Source: Atrina japonica (lineage: Eukaryota > Mollusca > Bivalvia > Pterioida > Pinnidae). From it: a stretch of DNA of 64,000 nucleotides. Where the stretch lies: the NCBI GenBank assembly GCA_030159075.1, contig BROG01000150.1:248001-312000 (forward strand), written 5' to 3'. The notes beneath the pieces were generated by a model. The model saw only the letters and a list, made by a program, of their open reading frames with translations. It did no database searches and was not told the DNA's origin. Both the position numbers and the translations under genes were made by a program. Positions 1 through 11,983 of this stretch are shown here, piece after piece (position 1 is the first letter of the stretch; each line of letters starts with the position of its first letter).

Positions 1-133
1 AATTCTATTTCTTTTTATCTTTCTGTTGTTGTTGTTATGTATTCTAATGAAATTAAATAAACGAATAAATAAATGGATTGGTCACATTGGAAGCTTACAT
101 TTATGTTTATAGTTACGCCTCTACCACGCCTGT

Positions 134-213
134 ACCATCTTCCCAAGTCAAGGTTTTCCGATCCACCCCGTTTGAGGAAGACGTGGATCAGAAAACTTTG
201 GGAAGATGCGCAT
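134..213. repeat. Foldback hairpin, family F
   Basis: An imperfect inverted repeat. The left arm contains AAGTCAAGGTTTTCCGATCC and the right arm is its diverged reverse complement, ending in GGGAAGATG. The same arm sequence recurs as a cleaner hairpin at 37884-37950, so this is a small dispersed foldback element and not coding sequence. The short open frames across it are incidental. Confidence 0.5.
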
Positions 214-551
214 ATACCAATTTGTTCACCCCTCCAAGCTTTAAGATGTTCAAAATGGTCAATGTTCAGATCAATGTTGAAAATCGGTGGCAGAGAATCG
301 TTTTACAGGTAGACATGGGGGTAGGGTGGGGTTCAAACCCCCTAAGATCAAATAGACTAGCTAATTATACTACTCACAATTTGCTAAGCACCAAGTTTTT
401 TTCACAATTATCAACATACCCATCCTTAACATCATCCCATTCAAATTCTAAATAAATTCAGAAAACACATTACAATTGTCTATTATGTTTTATAAATCAC
501 TACCGTTATTCAGGTGCTTAAAAATAAATAAAACTAATGACTGGCATGCAG

Positions 552-553
<2 letters not shown>

Positions 554-636
<83 letters not shown>

Positions 637-652
637 CATACACACACACACA
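554..652. repeat. (AT)n(CA)n microsatellite
   Basis: About 39 uninterrupted AT units run into short CATA and CA runs. Open frames reading Ile-Tyr repeats on either strand are products of the repeat. Confidence 0.97.
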
Positions 653-929
653 AAATGTTATTGGTGCTTGGCAAACTTTGAGTTGTATATAAACCAAACA
701 GGATACTTAAAAAAAGCATGAAGTACCTATAATCACTGTCTATGAACAGCATATAAGTCAAGAGGACCTGTACAAGAAAAACAAATAAATAAAACAATAC
801 AACAAATCAACAACACCATTAAAGAAATATCAAAATAAATTATTGAATTATTGACCAAGAAAAAGAGGAAATTTTTATTATTTAGTAGAGAAAACATATT
901 GTTTCATTGTTTGTTTAATTTTCAAATAC

Positions 930-935
930 TTATTA

Positions 936-971
<36 letters not shown>
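930..971. repeat. (TTA)n microsatellite
   Basis: A near-perfect ATT/TTA trinucleotide run. A similar shorter run lies at 1849-1874. Confidence 0.95.
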
Positions 972-975
<4 letters not shown>

Positions 976-2600
976 GACCTTCGTTATCAAAATTGAGCAT
1001 ACAACTGCACTTAATTAAAACAAAAAATATGGAATAGTTATAATTATGAACGTCACATGAAAGAAATAAAAAGAAACGAAATCGCAAGATCCCGCTCTTC
1101 TTTATTGAATACATATGTAGGAAAGAAAGAAAAAATCTAAATAAAGTTTAATGATTGCCATTCTGTCTCACCCTATAAATAGATGTAAAGGGCGAAATTT
1201 ATTTACCGTTTATTTACAAGCTGTTGACGTATGTAGAAATGAAATACAATAACGAAACGGAAACATATAGAAAGCAATATTAAATCTCGTGAGTTTTATA
1301 TCATTAATATCGCCCTCAAATTTTTGTTTACAACGCCATATTTTAATTATCACCTACACTTTCCCACGATTTTATGTACAGATTGGAACGAGTTACAAAC
1401 ACACTCGCTCCGTAATATTGTGGTCGCCGTCTTAATTTAACTAGTGTGTTTTCCTGTATTTTTTTTTTTCGTGCGACTTATCACTGGCTTGGCTATTTGC
1501 GTTTGATCACCATTAAGCTGGGTTGGGAGACTTGTTTGCGTTTTAAATTTCTATTGCTGTTAAAACCCCAAGACACCGCCCAGTCGCGTGTTACTCTAGT
1601 AACGATGGTGATTGACAAATGAAATGGTACATTCATCCATGTTTCATTGGCTTAATCGCATACAGTGTGCAACAGTCAATAACTTTGAAATTGACATGTG
1701 CATAGCTGATTGGTTGCATGTGCCGGCAGGCGAGCGTGGGAATAAGAATCGACAGGCCTTCACACCAGAGCTCATGTGCAGTAATAAGTTTAAATACATT
1801 TTTGTAAATTAGGCTAAAGTTTGAAAAAAATAGATGAAAACAACCAGTTATTATTATTATTATTATTATTATTGACATTATTCTGACGATCCCATGGATA
1901 AAATGTAAATATTGATATTGTAGGAAAATATTCTTAATAATAGATAAATAAAAATACAAAATGTTTTGTTATGATAATAATAAAAATAATAACATTAACA
2001 ATACACAATTAATAATAACAATTAAAAAAGTCTAGTTGCCATTTCAACTGGTCACCGCCATGTTTTAGAAACTGGAAAATTGTTAAGTAAAATTGTAAGT
2101 GTGCAAGGCGTTCAACAATATTTTGAAAAACTGAAACAAAACAAATTTACCGGGGCCAAAGCCGACATCTAGGCCCGAAGTCACCAAATTTACTCAATAC
2201 ACAAGCCCAACTTTTCTTTTCCTATTAGACTGGATATCTATATAGTTGTATGTAAACTGAGTATGAATGTGATTGACTAGGAAAAAAAACATCTTTTTCT
2301 TTGCACATAAAACACACTTAAAATCATGATTTTCACATAAAAATTGAAAATATCGGTTGAGTATGGTACTCAAAATTTGAGTATTGACTATTTTTGACAT
2401 ATCTGAAATGTTCTTCAAATGAGCAATTTGCTTTTTGTCATTATCTTACAATTCTATGCCGTATATATAAATATCCAAGTTCAGCATAAATTCTGTGCGG
2501 TTTTTTCTTTTTTGGTGAAATTTTGAAAAATTAATTGAGCTTGTACTGTATTAGCATAATCCAGGACAGACATTTATACATACAATGTATAAAATTATAG
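972..2600. other. Intergenic, no gene recognised
   Basis: AT-rich sequence with a short TTA run at 1849-1874. Open frames are under about 110 codons on both strands and show no recognisable domain, splice structure or signal peptide. A single TTCCCACG word near 1371 matches a CSL site but stands alone. Confidence 0.6.
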
Positions 2601-2624
2601 ATATTGTCACGAATTACATCCCGC

Positions 2625-2907
2625 TAAGAATTTTTTCATATGCATGGATATATCGCCAGCTTTAGATGAAATGCCACACATTTTGACCTGTGCTATGGAC
2701 AGATGCCAATGGGATTTCTTTTTACGTGAACGGGACATCGGTTTGAAGTCTCATCCGAAATACCCGTGACTTTCACTTCATTTATGCCGAGCGTTTGGCG
2801 AGGGAAAGTCGCTATATTTCATTACGTCATGGGTATGACCCGGTACCGGTAATCGAACATGAAACATTCTGCTTGCGAGTCGAACGGTCAACCATTAGAC
2901 CACTGGG
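2625..2907 (-). mobile_element. tRNA-derived SINE, family B
   Basis: Read on the minus strand, the element starts with a tRNA-like head whose A box resembles GTGGTCTAATGGTTGACC and whose B box is GTTCGATTACC (about 2832-2907). A shared core follows, containing the complement of TATCGCCAGCTTTAGATGAA, then ATGCCACACATTTTGACCTG and the GGACAGATGCCAATG word. The same core recurs at 16283, 22352, 34562, 49120, 54640 and 54840. Non-autonomous; it would depend on LINE machinery. Confidence 0.65.
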
Positions 2908-2989
2908 AGTTTTAGTTTTTGAGGTGACAATAAATGTACACTACCTATATTCTTCCACTTTCAAGACAATTTTTTTTACAACAACACAA

Positions 2990-3111
2990 CCGAGATCAGT
3001 AAACTAGCAAATTTCTCACAAAAATCAGTTTTGGTACCAGTGGGGCTCGAACCTGCACTGGCCAGAAGTGAGAGACTTCATGGTTCAAAGCGCTAACCAC
3101 ATGGCCACGGA
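2990..3111 (-). mobile_element. tRNA-derived SINE, family A (partial)
   Basis: Matches the other family A copies in the window. Hallmarks on the plus strand are TCTCACAAAAATCAG, GGGGCTCGAACCTGC (complement of the B box), GAAGTGAGAGACTTCATGGT and a terminal GGCCACGG. The 3' half present in longer copies (19755, 51570) is missing. Confidence 0.7.
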
Positions 3112-3689
3112 GAACCAATTATTAACATATGATAAGCATATTATTTAAACCGCTACTTTGAAAGACGAAGTTTTGTAGTTTATACTGGTAAGGGAAACAT
3201 TTTTTCCCACGATTTATTTATTTGATAATGATATTGATAGTTTTTAAATGCCCCCGCATAATAACTTCATCACTGCTATCAACATTTAATTCTTACATAT
3301 CTAATTAAAATAAAACATAGTCGGACGTAGGTCCACCCCATGTAAGAAAGAGTGTGTCAAATTAACCTAAAAACAACAAACAAAACATAAATCTATTATG
3401 ATAATTATGTACAGACCAAGAGTATTCATTCAATTTATCATGAACATAAAAAGAAACATAGAGACACCAAACACGGGTATCAAATTATATATGCACACAC
3501 CGCGAAATTGATCATGTAGTTTTCATGTGTATTGCGACGATGTAAGCCACCCAAAAGTCGACGAACTTGTATCCTTCGCACCCGCTGGTGTTTAGCGTCT
3601 TGTAAACGAATTATTTTCAGAACTGAATTTTCAACAATTGTACACCTATGATTACTAACAGATATTATTTTCTGTTACTGCCTGTGCAT
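3112..3689. other. Intergenic, nothing recognised
   Basis: AT-rich sequence between two repeat copies. No convincing coding potential or RNA gene is seen. Confidence 0.5.
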
Positions 3690-3850
3690 AGGCGTAGGAA
3701 CCGGGGGCTAGGGGGTCTGGCCCCCACTTTTTCACATACAACAAAAATTCTTATATTATAAACACGTAAGCAAATTGTTTCAAATGAAATTGTATGTAAA
3801 ACAAATTTTGCTCTCCCACTTTTGATTTGCTTCCTTCGCCACTGCTTTGA
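3690..3850. mobile_element. MITE-like element, CATAGGCGT family (degenerate)
   Basis: Begins with CATAGGCGTAGGAAC followed by G- and C-tracts, closely resembling the terminus of the well-defined element at 35446-35644. The right end (GCTTCCTTCGCCACTGC) looks like a decayed inverted terminus. No clear target duplication is visible, so the right boundary is approximate. Confidence 0.4.
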
Positions 3851-4126
3851 GACAGAAGATTTGGGCATTGTGGATTTTGTTCTTGTATCTTGTAACTTTT
3901 GAAAAAGTGAGCTTTTATATCTAAATTGACAAAAATCGAAAAAGGTATTACGGCAATCGATAATTTCCGACAAAGATCGATAGGTACATTATCATGTTCG
4001 TTACATTTTAATCCAAACCGAACTAGAGCTATTTCATTTATGATCGCATGTTCTCACTAGAAGAAAATGGAGTAAAAATTAAAAGTTGGGATAAGAACGA
4101 ATAAATTCAAGTTCACTTGAATTGAC

Positions 4127-5024
4127 CAGGGTACAAGACCATAAACAAGGAAAATTCTGAGACAAAATTTATTCTCAACAGTTAAGAATTTACTCATCTG
4201 AGTAAAAAATGAAAAATCGCGGACCATAAAACGGCTTTTAGAATTTTCTCAACTGAGGTAAGATTGTCAAGGGGCAGTGTAAATCTTGTCCATGACATAG
4301 TCCCAATTTATGTCCCGATTCAATTAACTTCGATGTTTGAACATTATTCTTACCATAATCTATTATTTGGTAACCAACCAAGAGGTATAAAACGCGTTAA
4401 AGATCAAATAGGTAGCACGTTTTGTGGCATAAAATGGGGAATAGATATACACCTTTTTAAAAAACATTAAAAACGTCCTATAAAATGCCAATACATGGCC
4501 GAAGTTAGTAATTTATACATATACTATAATGTATAATGTAAAAAATAAACAATATCCAAGATACAAGTAAATTAGTGTAAGTACACCAGATAAGATAAAT
4601 GACTCGGGACATACACTGGGGTACTTGGCCGGACTAAATTTACACCGTCCCTATTGTTAATGTAAACAAACGTCGTATGACCAAAACAATCCAACAGAGA
4701 AATAAGTGTTGGTCTCCTAAACCTATTACGCTCAAATAACACGTTGTTTTCGAAAGCCAAAGGGTTAAACATGTCCCGAAATACCTTTGGGCGACAGTGA
4801 CAATGACATTAGCGTTTATTTAGCAAACATAGGGGACAGTCATTTTCGCTGTTAAGAATTACTTTAGTCAGTTACAGACTGTACTTAAGTATTTTATCAC
4901 TTGAGAAAGATTTTTTTATGGTTCACAACTTTACCCAAGTTGAAAAAATTCTCAAGATTTGGGTATAAACTTGAAGTTGATTAAAAAAATTGTCTGAGAA
5001 TAGTTTTATGAACCTGGGCACTGA
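4127..5024. mobile_element. Foldback DNA element about 0.9 kb
   Basis: The two halves are diverged inverted copies. The outer ends are CAGGGTACAAGACCATAAA at left and the complement of CAGTGCCCAGGTTCATAAAA at right. Inner arms also match: the CAGTGTAAATCTTGTCC segment near 4276 pairs with the GACTAAATTTACACCGTCCC segment near 4633. There is no transposase frame, so it would be non-autonomous. The open frames inside (4264-4470 and 4572-4772) are arm sequence. No target duplication could be identified. Confidence 0.55.
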
Positions 5025-5216
5025 AAGCTTTAGTGAGCATTTTTTATCACGACCGGTGCACTGGCTTTCCAAAAACAATGAATTCCACTTTATCCAGAAC
5101 CACTAGGTCAACAGAAACTAAATGTGATTCAAATGTTTTTAAAGCATCCGCGCTAGAAGCAGAATGTTAACAATATTATGGCCATGACGTTTACAGTTTT
5201 GGATTAACAGGGTAGT

Positions 5217-5934
5217 TACACCAACTGAATAAACATTATAAATTACACCCAAGTTTAGACATGATTACTCACATCCAATCTGTACTCATGATTAATAACA
5301 CTCAGAAGTGTAATCATAATCAATTATATCTAAGTGTAAACATGATTAATTCCATCCCAAATGTAAACATGATTAATTACACCCAAAGTGTAAACATGAT
5401 TGATTACACCCAAAGTGTAAACATCATTGATTACACATAAATTGTAAACATGATTGATTACACCCAGTGTAATTACACCCACAGTATAACATTATTAATT
5501 ACACCCAAAATGTAAACATGATTAATTACACCTTAATTGTAAAACAGGACTAATTACACCCAAAGTGTAATTATGATTAATTACACCCAAAAATAAAACA
5601 TTGGTTAATCACATCCAAAGTGTAAAAATGATTAATTACACCCAATGTGTAAACATGATTAATTATACCCAAAATGTAAACATGATTAATTTTCACTTAA
5701 AATGCAAACATGATTGATTACGTTCAAAGTGTAAACAAGTTTATTTACACTCAAAATGTAAACATAATTAATTTTCACCTAATGTGTAAACATGATCACA
5801 CCAACGTATAAACATGTTTAATTATACACAAAGTGTAAACATAATTAATTACATCCAAAGTGCAAACAAGATTGATTATGCCCAAAGTGTTAAATATGAT
5901 TAATTACAGTGAAAGTGTAAATATGGTCAAGAAA
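5217..5934. repeat. 27-bp minisatellite, about 26 copies
   Basis: Tandem units of about 27 bp built on CATGATTAATTACACCC followed by AAAGT and GTAAA. Units at the edges are more diverged than those in the centre, and a few are shortened or split. There is no spacer pattern, so it is not a CRISPR. No conserved reading frame is seen. Confidence 0.95.
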
Positions 5935-6487
5935 AGCTAAATTTTTAACACGAGTATGACATAAAATCGCGTATTGAAATCTTCTGATGAGTCGAAATCT
6001 AACAAATTAAATCATAAATGTAACTGTGTTGAACCCCAAACAGGCTGAATTGTTGAAAATTTCAGGCGAGTGCCACAAGCCATAAGACCGATACTTTTCT
6101 TTTCTTTTTTCGTGACACGAGCCCTATGCGGAGCTTAAATGGAATTATCCACATCGCACTTAGGTCAATCTTTACAATACTTCTCGACACCTGACATTTG
6201 GTTGCCAATTCTATGTTCCTCTATTTGAAAAGGAATCGGTTTTTAATTTAGTTTTGATTTAAACTATCTTTAAACCACGGTTGCTGTATCGTTTGAATCG
6301 GTCGCGGGGATCTAGTGGTAAGATCGTTTGCATCCATTCCGTCCGAACTAGGTAACACACCCAAGATTAAAATAGTGAGCGTTTCTTCGCAAAAAGCTAA
6401 AGTCAAAACAGTGGCACTTCACATAAACTGGCGACGTTCTAATTCAAATCAAAATGTCTAGGCGTTGTGTATAACACGACAAAATAA
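5935..6487. other. Intergenic with possible SINE scraps
   Basis: No gene is seen. A tRNA-like stretch (GGGATCTAGTGGTAAGATCG near 6308) and a CGTGACACGAG word near 6111 may be remnants of a SINE, but neither has a full head or tail. Confidence 0.35.
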
Positions 6488-6659
6488 CATCATAAACAAC
6501 AATAGGAAACAACTGGTATGCCTCAATACACATCATAAACAACAATGGAAAACAACCAGTATGTCTCTATACACATCATAAACAACAATGGAAAACAACC
6601 AGTATGTCTCTATACACATCATAAACAACAACGAAAAATAACCAGTATGTCTTTATACA
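6488..6659. repeat. 43-bp tandem repeat, 4 copies
   Basis: Units start with CATCATAAACAACAA at 6488, 6531, 6574 and 6617, an exact 43-bp period. The middle two units are nearly identical and the outer two carry a few substitutions. Confidence 0.95.
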
Positions 6660-7914
6660 ATGTACTTATATCTGAGTAAATGTATTCCCACGATGTTGAA
6701 ACAATAGGGAAGAAGAAATGTACCCAGGAAGAGCCAAATATTAATTGTACTTAGTGCGAAACAAAAGGCAGATTAATTCTTTACGCGAACTATGCGCATA
6801 GCACAAATGGTACACGAAAGCATACTTATCATTCTTACAAGGACGGAAATCAACTATAACAAATTTAATGTTTAATAACCTTTCTAAAGTATGTGTACCT
6901 AACTTGGTTCACTTATCTGATTTTCCCATGCTCCAAAGACCCATAAATGACGTAATTCATCACTTCCGTTTCCGGATTATCAGATGCCGTACTTGTCGGT
7001 CACTTGGACAAAACGTGAAGAGTGCAATGTTTCGTGTTCAAACTCCTGTGTGAAATAGATTACAATTATATACACAACTGAACCTATTATGGCACGTTTG
7101 CCTACTACAAGATCGGGTTATAAGCACGCGCCGCTTTAGGTCCACGCGCCTGGTATGTGATATAATATTTATCATTATGTACGTCTACCTAAAGTGGAAT
7201 ACTACTGAAATAGAATGACAATGAAGGATGTCAGATTTCACTCATGTGTTGCTATTTTGGAACGAGGGTTGAAGTGTGAATACGGTACAATCAGAATGTT
7301 CAACTACTTAGTGCATCCTCCGCATTACTGTCACATTCCGGGGAGAAACCTTTTTGTACACACGTAATATTTTTCTTATACTAGAATACTTTCGTGATAT
7401 TTTTAATGGTACATGAATATACTAATTAATTACTTAGCTAATCTAATGATAACCTCTTAAAATAATATGGAAATGAGGAAATATCGAAAACGAGGCACGG
7501 AAACCAAAACAAACTGTCCATGATAAACAGCCTATGCTAGAATCATCATGACTGTATACAGATCTATAAATAAATCTTACACTGGCCTATGTTGCTTCGA
7601 TTAAACTTTGTTGAACAGGACATACATGTCCACAATTTAAGTTATTTTGTTTGGTAAAATCAGTCACCGTCTTCGTACACGTAACAAGACAGGACATGCG
7701 GTGACACTTTTTCACCGCAATACATCGACCCGTTTAACTAAATATTTCTCGTCGCAGCCGTCGGAAATTTGGTCAGTTGCTCATCCGATCTATTATTTTC
7801 ATTAATCAATCGGCATAAAAATGTATCACATTATAATTGCAACTACTTGAGACGTGAATTTCAGGTACCGTTACTCACTTTCGTGTACATATCGTCCTGG
7901 CATCATTACGTATT
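6660..7914. other. Intergenic, nothing recognised
   Basis: No long open frame, RNA gene or repeat family could be recognised. The TTCCCACG word near 6683 is an isolated CSL match. Confidence 0.5.
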
Positions 7915-8055
7915 CCTGATATTCCTATTGATTGGCTGATGGTAAAGCGATCAAAGAATTTGACATACCATATAAGGAAAAAGCCCTCTACCTTTAAGAT
8001 TGTCAGCCAATCATAACTGAAACGTAGTAAGGATTCCTTATATGGAATGTCACAC
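7915..8055. repeat. Imperfect inverted repeat
   Basis: GATTGGCTGAT near 7930 pairs with GTCAGCCAATCAT near 8001, and GACATACCATATAAGGAA pairs with TTCCTTATATGGAATGTC. This suggests a small, decayed foldback element. No terminal duplication is visible. Confidence 0.4.
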
Positions 8056-8447
8056 CGTTCACACCGATTTCCGATGGAACTCCATTAATACGACGATTTT
8101 TTTGAAAATGTTTTCATTTCCTTCTGTGGTTTTCTAAAGTAACTGTCAAATGTTACAATAACTCCCCCCGGAATGTGATTTCAATCCCCGGAGTGTAGTT
8201 TTAACTCACTTCATCCATCGATTCCCGGATCTCCCACATTGGCATCACACTTCCTGAAGATCTTTATCTGTCATTGATGTTGGCTTCTCTAGCAGAAGAC
8301 GATGGATTTCAAGCAAATTGCTAAATATACAAACTTGCAATGTTGCATCCGACAGGCGAAATAGTAAACTGAATTCAAAACAGGAAAATTTGCAGAATAT
8401 AAAAATCGGTTTCGGATTCTTTTTTAAACTCTCTTTATTTTGAAATT

Positions 8448-8590
8448 TATAAAAACTATCTTGAATATTCAACTTAGTAACTATAATCTTGAAATTTCAA
8501 GAACCTATCTTGGATTTTCAAGTTACTATCTTGAAATTTCAAGTTAGTTTCTCGAAGTTTCTAGATCATAGCACCTTGAAATCTGAAGAT
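8448..8590. repeat. Short palindromic repeats (CTTGAAATTTCAAG)
   Basis: The palindrome CTTGAAATTTCAAG occurs twice (about 8490 and 8532) with several degenerate half copies, giving a loose roughly 20-bp periodicity of ACTATCTTGAAATTTCAAG-like units. Confidence 0.6.
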
Positions 8591-8613
8591 AAATCAATAT
8601 TGAAATAATAACA

Positions 8614-9288
8614 AAATGGCCTATGGTTTCATATTTCTGCCATCGAGTTGCCGACTTGCGACTTAATGATGTCGACATAAATATCTGATTATGTCGACAT
8701 AATATGAGAAGATGTCGACATCATAGAAAAATATCATAGAAAAATATGTCGACTTATTAATTCATTTGCTGAGATAATAACGCGGAGATAGAGTCTAGCA
8801 AGTCGGAAACTCGGCTTTATATCGTGTTTATGCTCGGATGTGACATCTACTTGTCAGTTATTTATGTCGACATAGAAACCAGAAAATGTTGACATCTAAT
8901 CTGGAAACCAGCAGACTCATGGAGACAATATGCAAGTGTCAAGAGCACGTACGTGCTTAACTATGCTGCTTTGGACCAAGTGCGCAGGTGCCGACTCGTT
9001 TCTTCCGGTTTCCAGATTAGATGTCGACATCGTCTGGTTACTATGTCGACATAAATAACTGGCAAGTAGATGTCACATCCGAGCATAAACATGATATAAA
9101 GCCGGGTTTCCGACTTGCTAGATAATCTCGGCGTTGTTATCTCGGCTAAGATGAATTAATGAGTTGACATCTTTCTCTATGATGTAGATATCTTCTCACA
9201 TTATGTTGACATAATCACAAAATTATGTCGACATCATTAAGTCGTAAATCAGCAACTCGATGGCAGAAATATGCCACCATAATGGCCA
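8614..9288. mobile_element. Large foldback element with GTCGAC palindromes
   Basis: Two arms of roughly 300 bp in inverted orientation. The left arm has CATATTTCTGCCATCGAGTT (8630) and GATGTGACATCTACTTG; the right arm has their complements AACTCGATGGCAGAAATATG (9254) and CAAGTAGATGTCACATC. Both arms are studded with ATGTCGACAT palindromes. About 60 bp of unique sequence containing GCACGTACGTGC lies between the arms. There is no coding capacity, so it would be a non-autonomous foldback transposon. Confidence 0.8.
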
Positions 9289-9759
9289 CATTTGGCCACG
9301 GTACCGTAATATAAAGTTCACAGTTGTGTGATTTATTGTGCTTATTGTTTCTGAAAAAAATGAATACGCATATGAGTGTGTGTACATGTCCGGCTGAATT
9401 ACGTTCAAATTAAAGTTGTAACTGATATCATATAAGTATGAATATTATGTAAGTGGATTACATGTTAAGTACTGCGTAAGACTAAGTGACATACTTTATG
9501 TTCCATAACTGGGTCAGAGGTGACGGACAGAGGGAAACGGAAAACAAAGTAAATATAAAAAAAGTCATACGGTTAGAGTTTCTTTTAGGTATACTAGGTA
9601 AAACCCGTATAATCTGGCGGATGGGGTCTTATGAACCCTTTCTGAACCTCGATGATTTTGAATTTTCAGGTAATAAAGCATAACGACATTAAAAATACAC
9701 TTTCAAGAGTAATAAGAGTAATCGTTCCTACTTGTTACCATACTTAAGTCTATGAGTAT
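9289..9759. other. Intergenic, nothing recognised
   Basis: Two short open frames without recognisable features. No RNA gene or repeat match seen. Confidence 0.45.
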
Positions 9760-10029
9760 CAGTGACGGATTTAGAGGGGACAGGGGGCCTGAGCCCCTTT
9801 TCGCCAAAAGATTTTAAAGCATTATAAGATTATTAGCAATGACCCCTACATACACTGACCAGGTGCCTTAGACAAGGCAATGCACAAGGGCCTCAGACCA
9901 AACAACAAAAGACGTCATAAAAATATTCACTTTGAAACTCTAATGAAATGCTTCACAAATAATCATGTATTTATTATTATTATTATTTTCATGACACCCC
10001 CTTTTTCCAAAATCCTGGATCCGCCTCTG
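9760..10029. mobile_element. Terminal-inverted-repeat MITE, 270 bp
   Basis: The left end reads CAGTGACGGATTTAGAGGGG and the right end is the complement of CAGAGGCGGATCCAGGAT, so the termini are imperfect inverted repeats. The element is flanked on both sides by AGTAT (9755-9759 and 10030-10034), a 5-bp target duplication. No transposase. The termini resemble the CAGTGGCGGATCCAGG ends common in animal hAT-like MITEs, but hAT elements normally duplicate 8 bp, so the superfamily is unsettled. The frame at 9880-10071 reads through the right terminus. Confidence 0.7.
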
Positions 10030-10195
10030 AGTATCCAGCAAGGATTAAAACGCTTGATCCTTGTATTGTGATCCCGTGAAGCTGATGTTAACCGAAAAGT
10101 GAGCAGAATCAACCGTATGCTAATCAAAAGGTAATTAGGTTACATTTACTGTAACATTTACTTACCTGTGTGGACGATAAGTTGGCGCGTGCAAA

Positions 10196-10310
10196 ACAAA
10201 TAATAAATAAAAATCCAAAAACAAAAACAAAAACACCAACAAAACTAAACAAACAAACAAAAAACTAAAAACAAAAACAAAAAAAACAACAAAAAACCGG
10301 AACCAAACTA
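10196..10310. repeat. Low-complexity A-rich CAAAA tract
   Basis: AAACA/CAAAA-rich tract. The minus-strand open frame over it codes only Phe, Val and Leu repeats and is not a gene. Confidence 0.9.
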
Positions 10311-10681
10311 ACAAAACATTCAGATGATGGAGAAGTACTAATGACATTTGTCGGAATACGTTGTACTGAGATCATGTGACTTTAACAGAAAGTCGGACAC
10401 TGACATTTCCGGTTTCATAATATTTACAATGATAACATTTGGTGAGGAATAAAGTTTAGAAAGAAGTTCATTGATGGTGGTACCCGTATTTTTCTCTATG
10501 ACGGAACGGAACTATTCGCAAAAGGTCTATTTTGGTACAATGAGTGTAGTTTAAAAATCTGAGATGTTGTAGTGATATCTGGGAAATAAATTGTAGTAAT
10601 AATTCTATAACAATTTGTCAATGAACCCACTTAATTTGTCTGCTGTCATTCAGACTTACAAATTTTAATGTGAACACTTTC

Positions 10682-10741
10682 CATCCATCTATCTATCTAT
10701 CTATCTGTCTGTTTGTCTGTCTGTCTCTCTATCTGTCTATG
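10682..10741. repeat. (TCTA)n/(TCTG)n microsatellite
   Basis: Tetranucleotide run of TCTA drifting to TCTG. Confidence 0.9.
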
Positions 10742-11983
10742 TATCATATATTTATTTATTTCTGTGGGTAGTTTCCATTTATTTATAAGGCAAGTCTAAA
10801 CAACTCAGACGTTAAATGGGGGTAGGGGGACAGAGGCTATAATAATTCTGCTTCTTCTAATTCCTCGAGACTGCCAAATGTACGCAAAAGTCTAAACTGA
10901 AGGTAAACAGAGGGAGAAGAGCTATTAAAATAATTTTGCTTCTTCTAAATTCTTGAGGGGAAAGATAATAAAAAGTCTTTAATTTTGAACTAACAGATCG
11001 TCAACAAATTTTATAGCAGTATTGATATTTCTGCATGAACTCCAACAACTGTACAAATTTTCCGCATGCTAAATTAAATTTCTTTGATTCAATAAATGAT
11101 TGAATGCTTTAACGATACTTTACAGAAACCCACATTTCTAGATTTCAATTCACATATTGCTGGTGTCCGCGCGATCTTTCTAATGGGCAAATGAGGTAAA
11201 TTACTGTTTAAATCAATTTTTATCTGGCGCACTGGTGTTTAATCAGCCACAGTCCAGCTTTAATTATTCTAAGATGCCTTATCAAAGACATGAACACAGA
11301 CGAAGCTCTAGTTAAGTAGCATCTTTTAATTACGCTAAGCAACTGGCCGCCTCTGAAACGCACTACATTTCGCGGCAGGCTGCATACCGTGCGGCATGCT
11401 AAATTACCCAACAAGCGCAATGATATCTTTAATGACGAGCAGCCGTAGATAACGGCATATTTGCACACGAACTCCACGGGCATCTGTTTTAACGCTGAAC
11501 GTATAGCAAGATATGTTAGTTAATTGATAGGTTCATTTGAATGTTGGACAATTTTGTATACATAACAAATCGGACGAAATTAAGCGGCGTATGCTTTCGC
11601 GCGCAGCTTTACCTTCGTCTATCGAAATAATGGTACATGTATTGCGTAGGACCACGAGAGAGTGAATGCGCAAACTACGTCACGCTTTTCCGGTTGCAAA
11701 AATAAGAAGTACCAAAGCAGACGATATGTACAGAGAAACATTGTAGAAGAAAATAAATACACTTTGCATTATTTGCTAAAAACTGAAGTTATTTGGCAAA
11801 TAAATTCACATCGCATTATTTGCTCACATCTAATAATTATTTAGCAAATTAAATGACTTTATTATATATTTATTGACAACTATTTTTCTCGCTTAGAGCT
11901 TTGACTCAATAATGACATCAAATGCGATATTCGGTACTTAAAGGAACTTAAATATTCCTTTATCGTCTTTTAGAGGCCTTTTA
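10742..11983. other. Intergenic; one higher-complexity block
   Basis: No gene could be supported. The stretch 11160-11520 is less AT-rich and more complex than its surroundings, with homeodomain-type TTAATTATT and TAATTACG words. An 87-codon minus-strand frame (11220-11483) has no recognisable motif. It could be a noncoding regulatory element; this is only an impression from composition. Confidence 0.3.

Noticed and set aside
476..797. Open frames of Ile-Tyr repeats on both strands
   Set aside because: They translate the AT dinucleotide run; there is no independent coding evidence.
1371..1378. Isolated CSL-type word TTCCCACG (others near 3205 and 6683)
   Set aside because: Lone 8-bp matches are expected by chance in 64 kb and have no promoter context.
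5217..5934. CRISPR-like array
   Set aside because: 27-bp units directly adjoin without spacers.
9880..10071. 63-codon frame with PPFSKILDPPL
   Set aside because: The peptide is a translation of the MITE right terminus.
10162..10347. Phe/Val/Leu-rich minus frame that looks like a membrane segment
   Set aside because: Produced by the CAAAA low-complexity tract.
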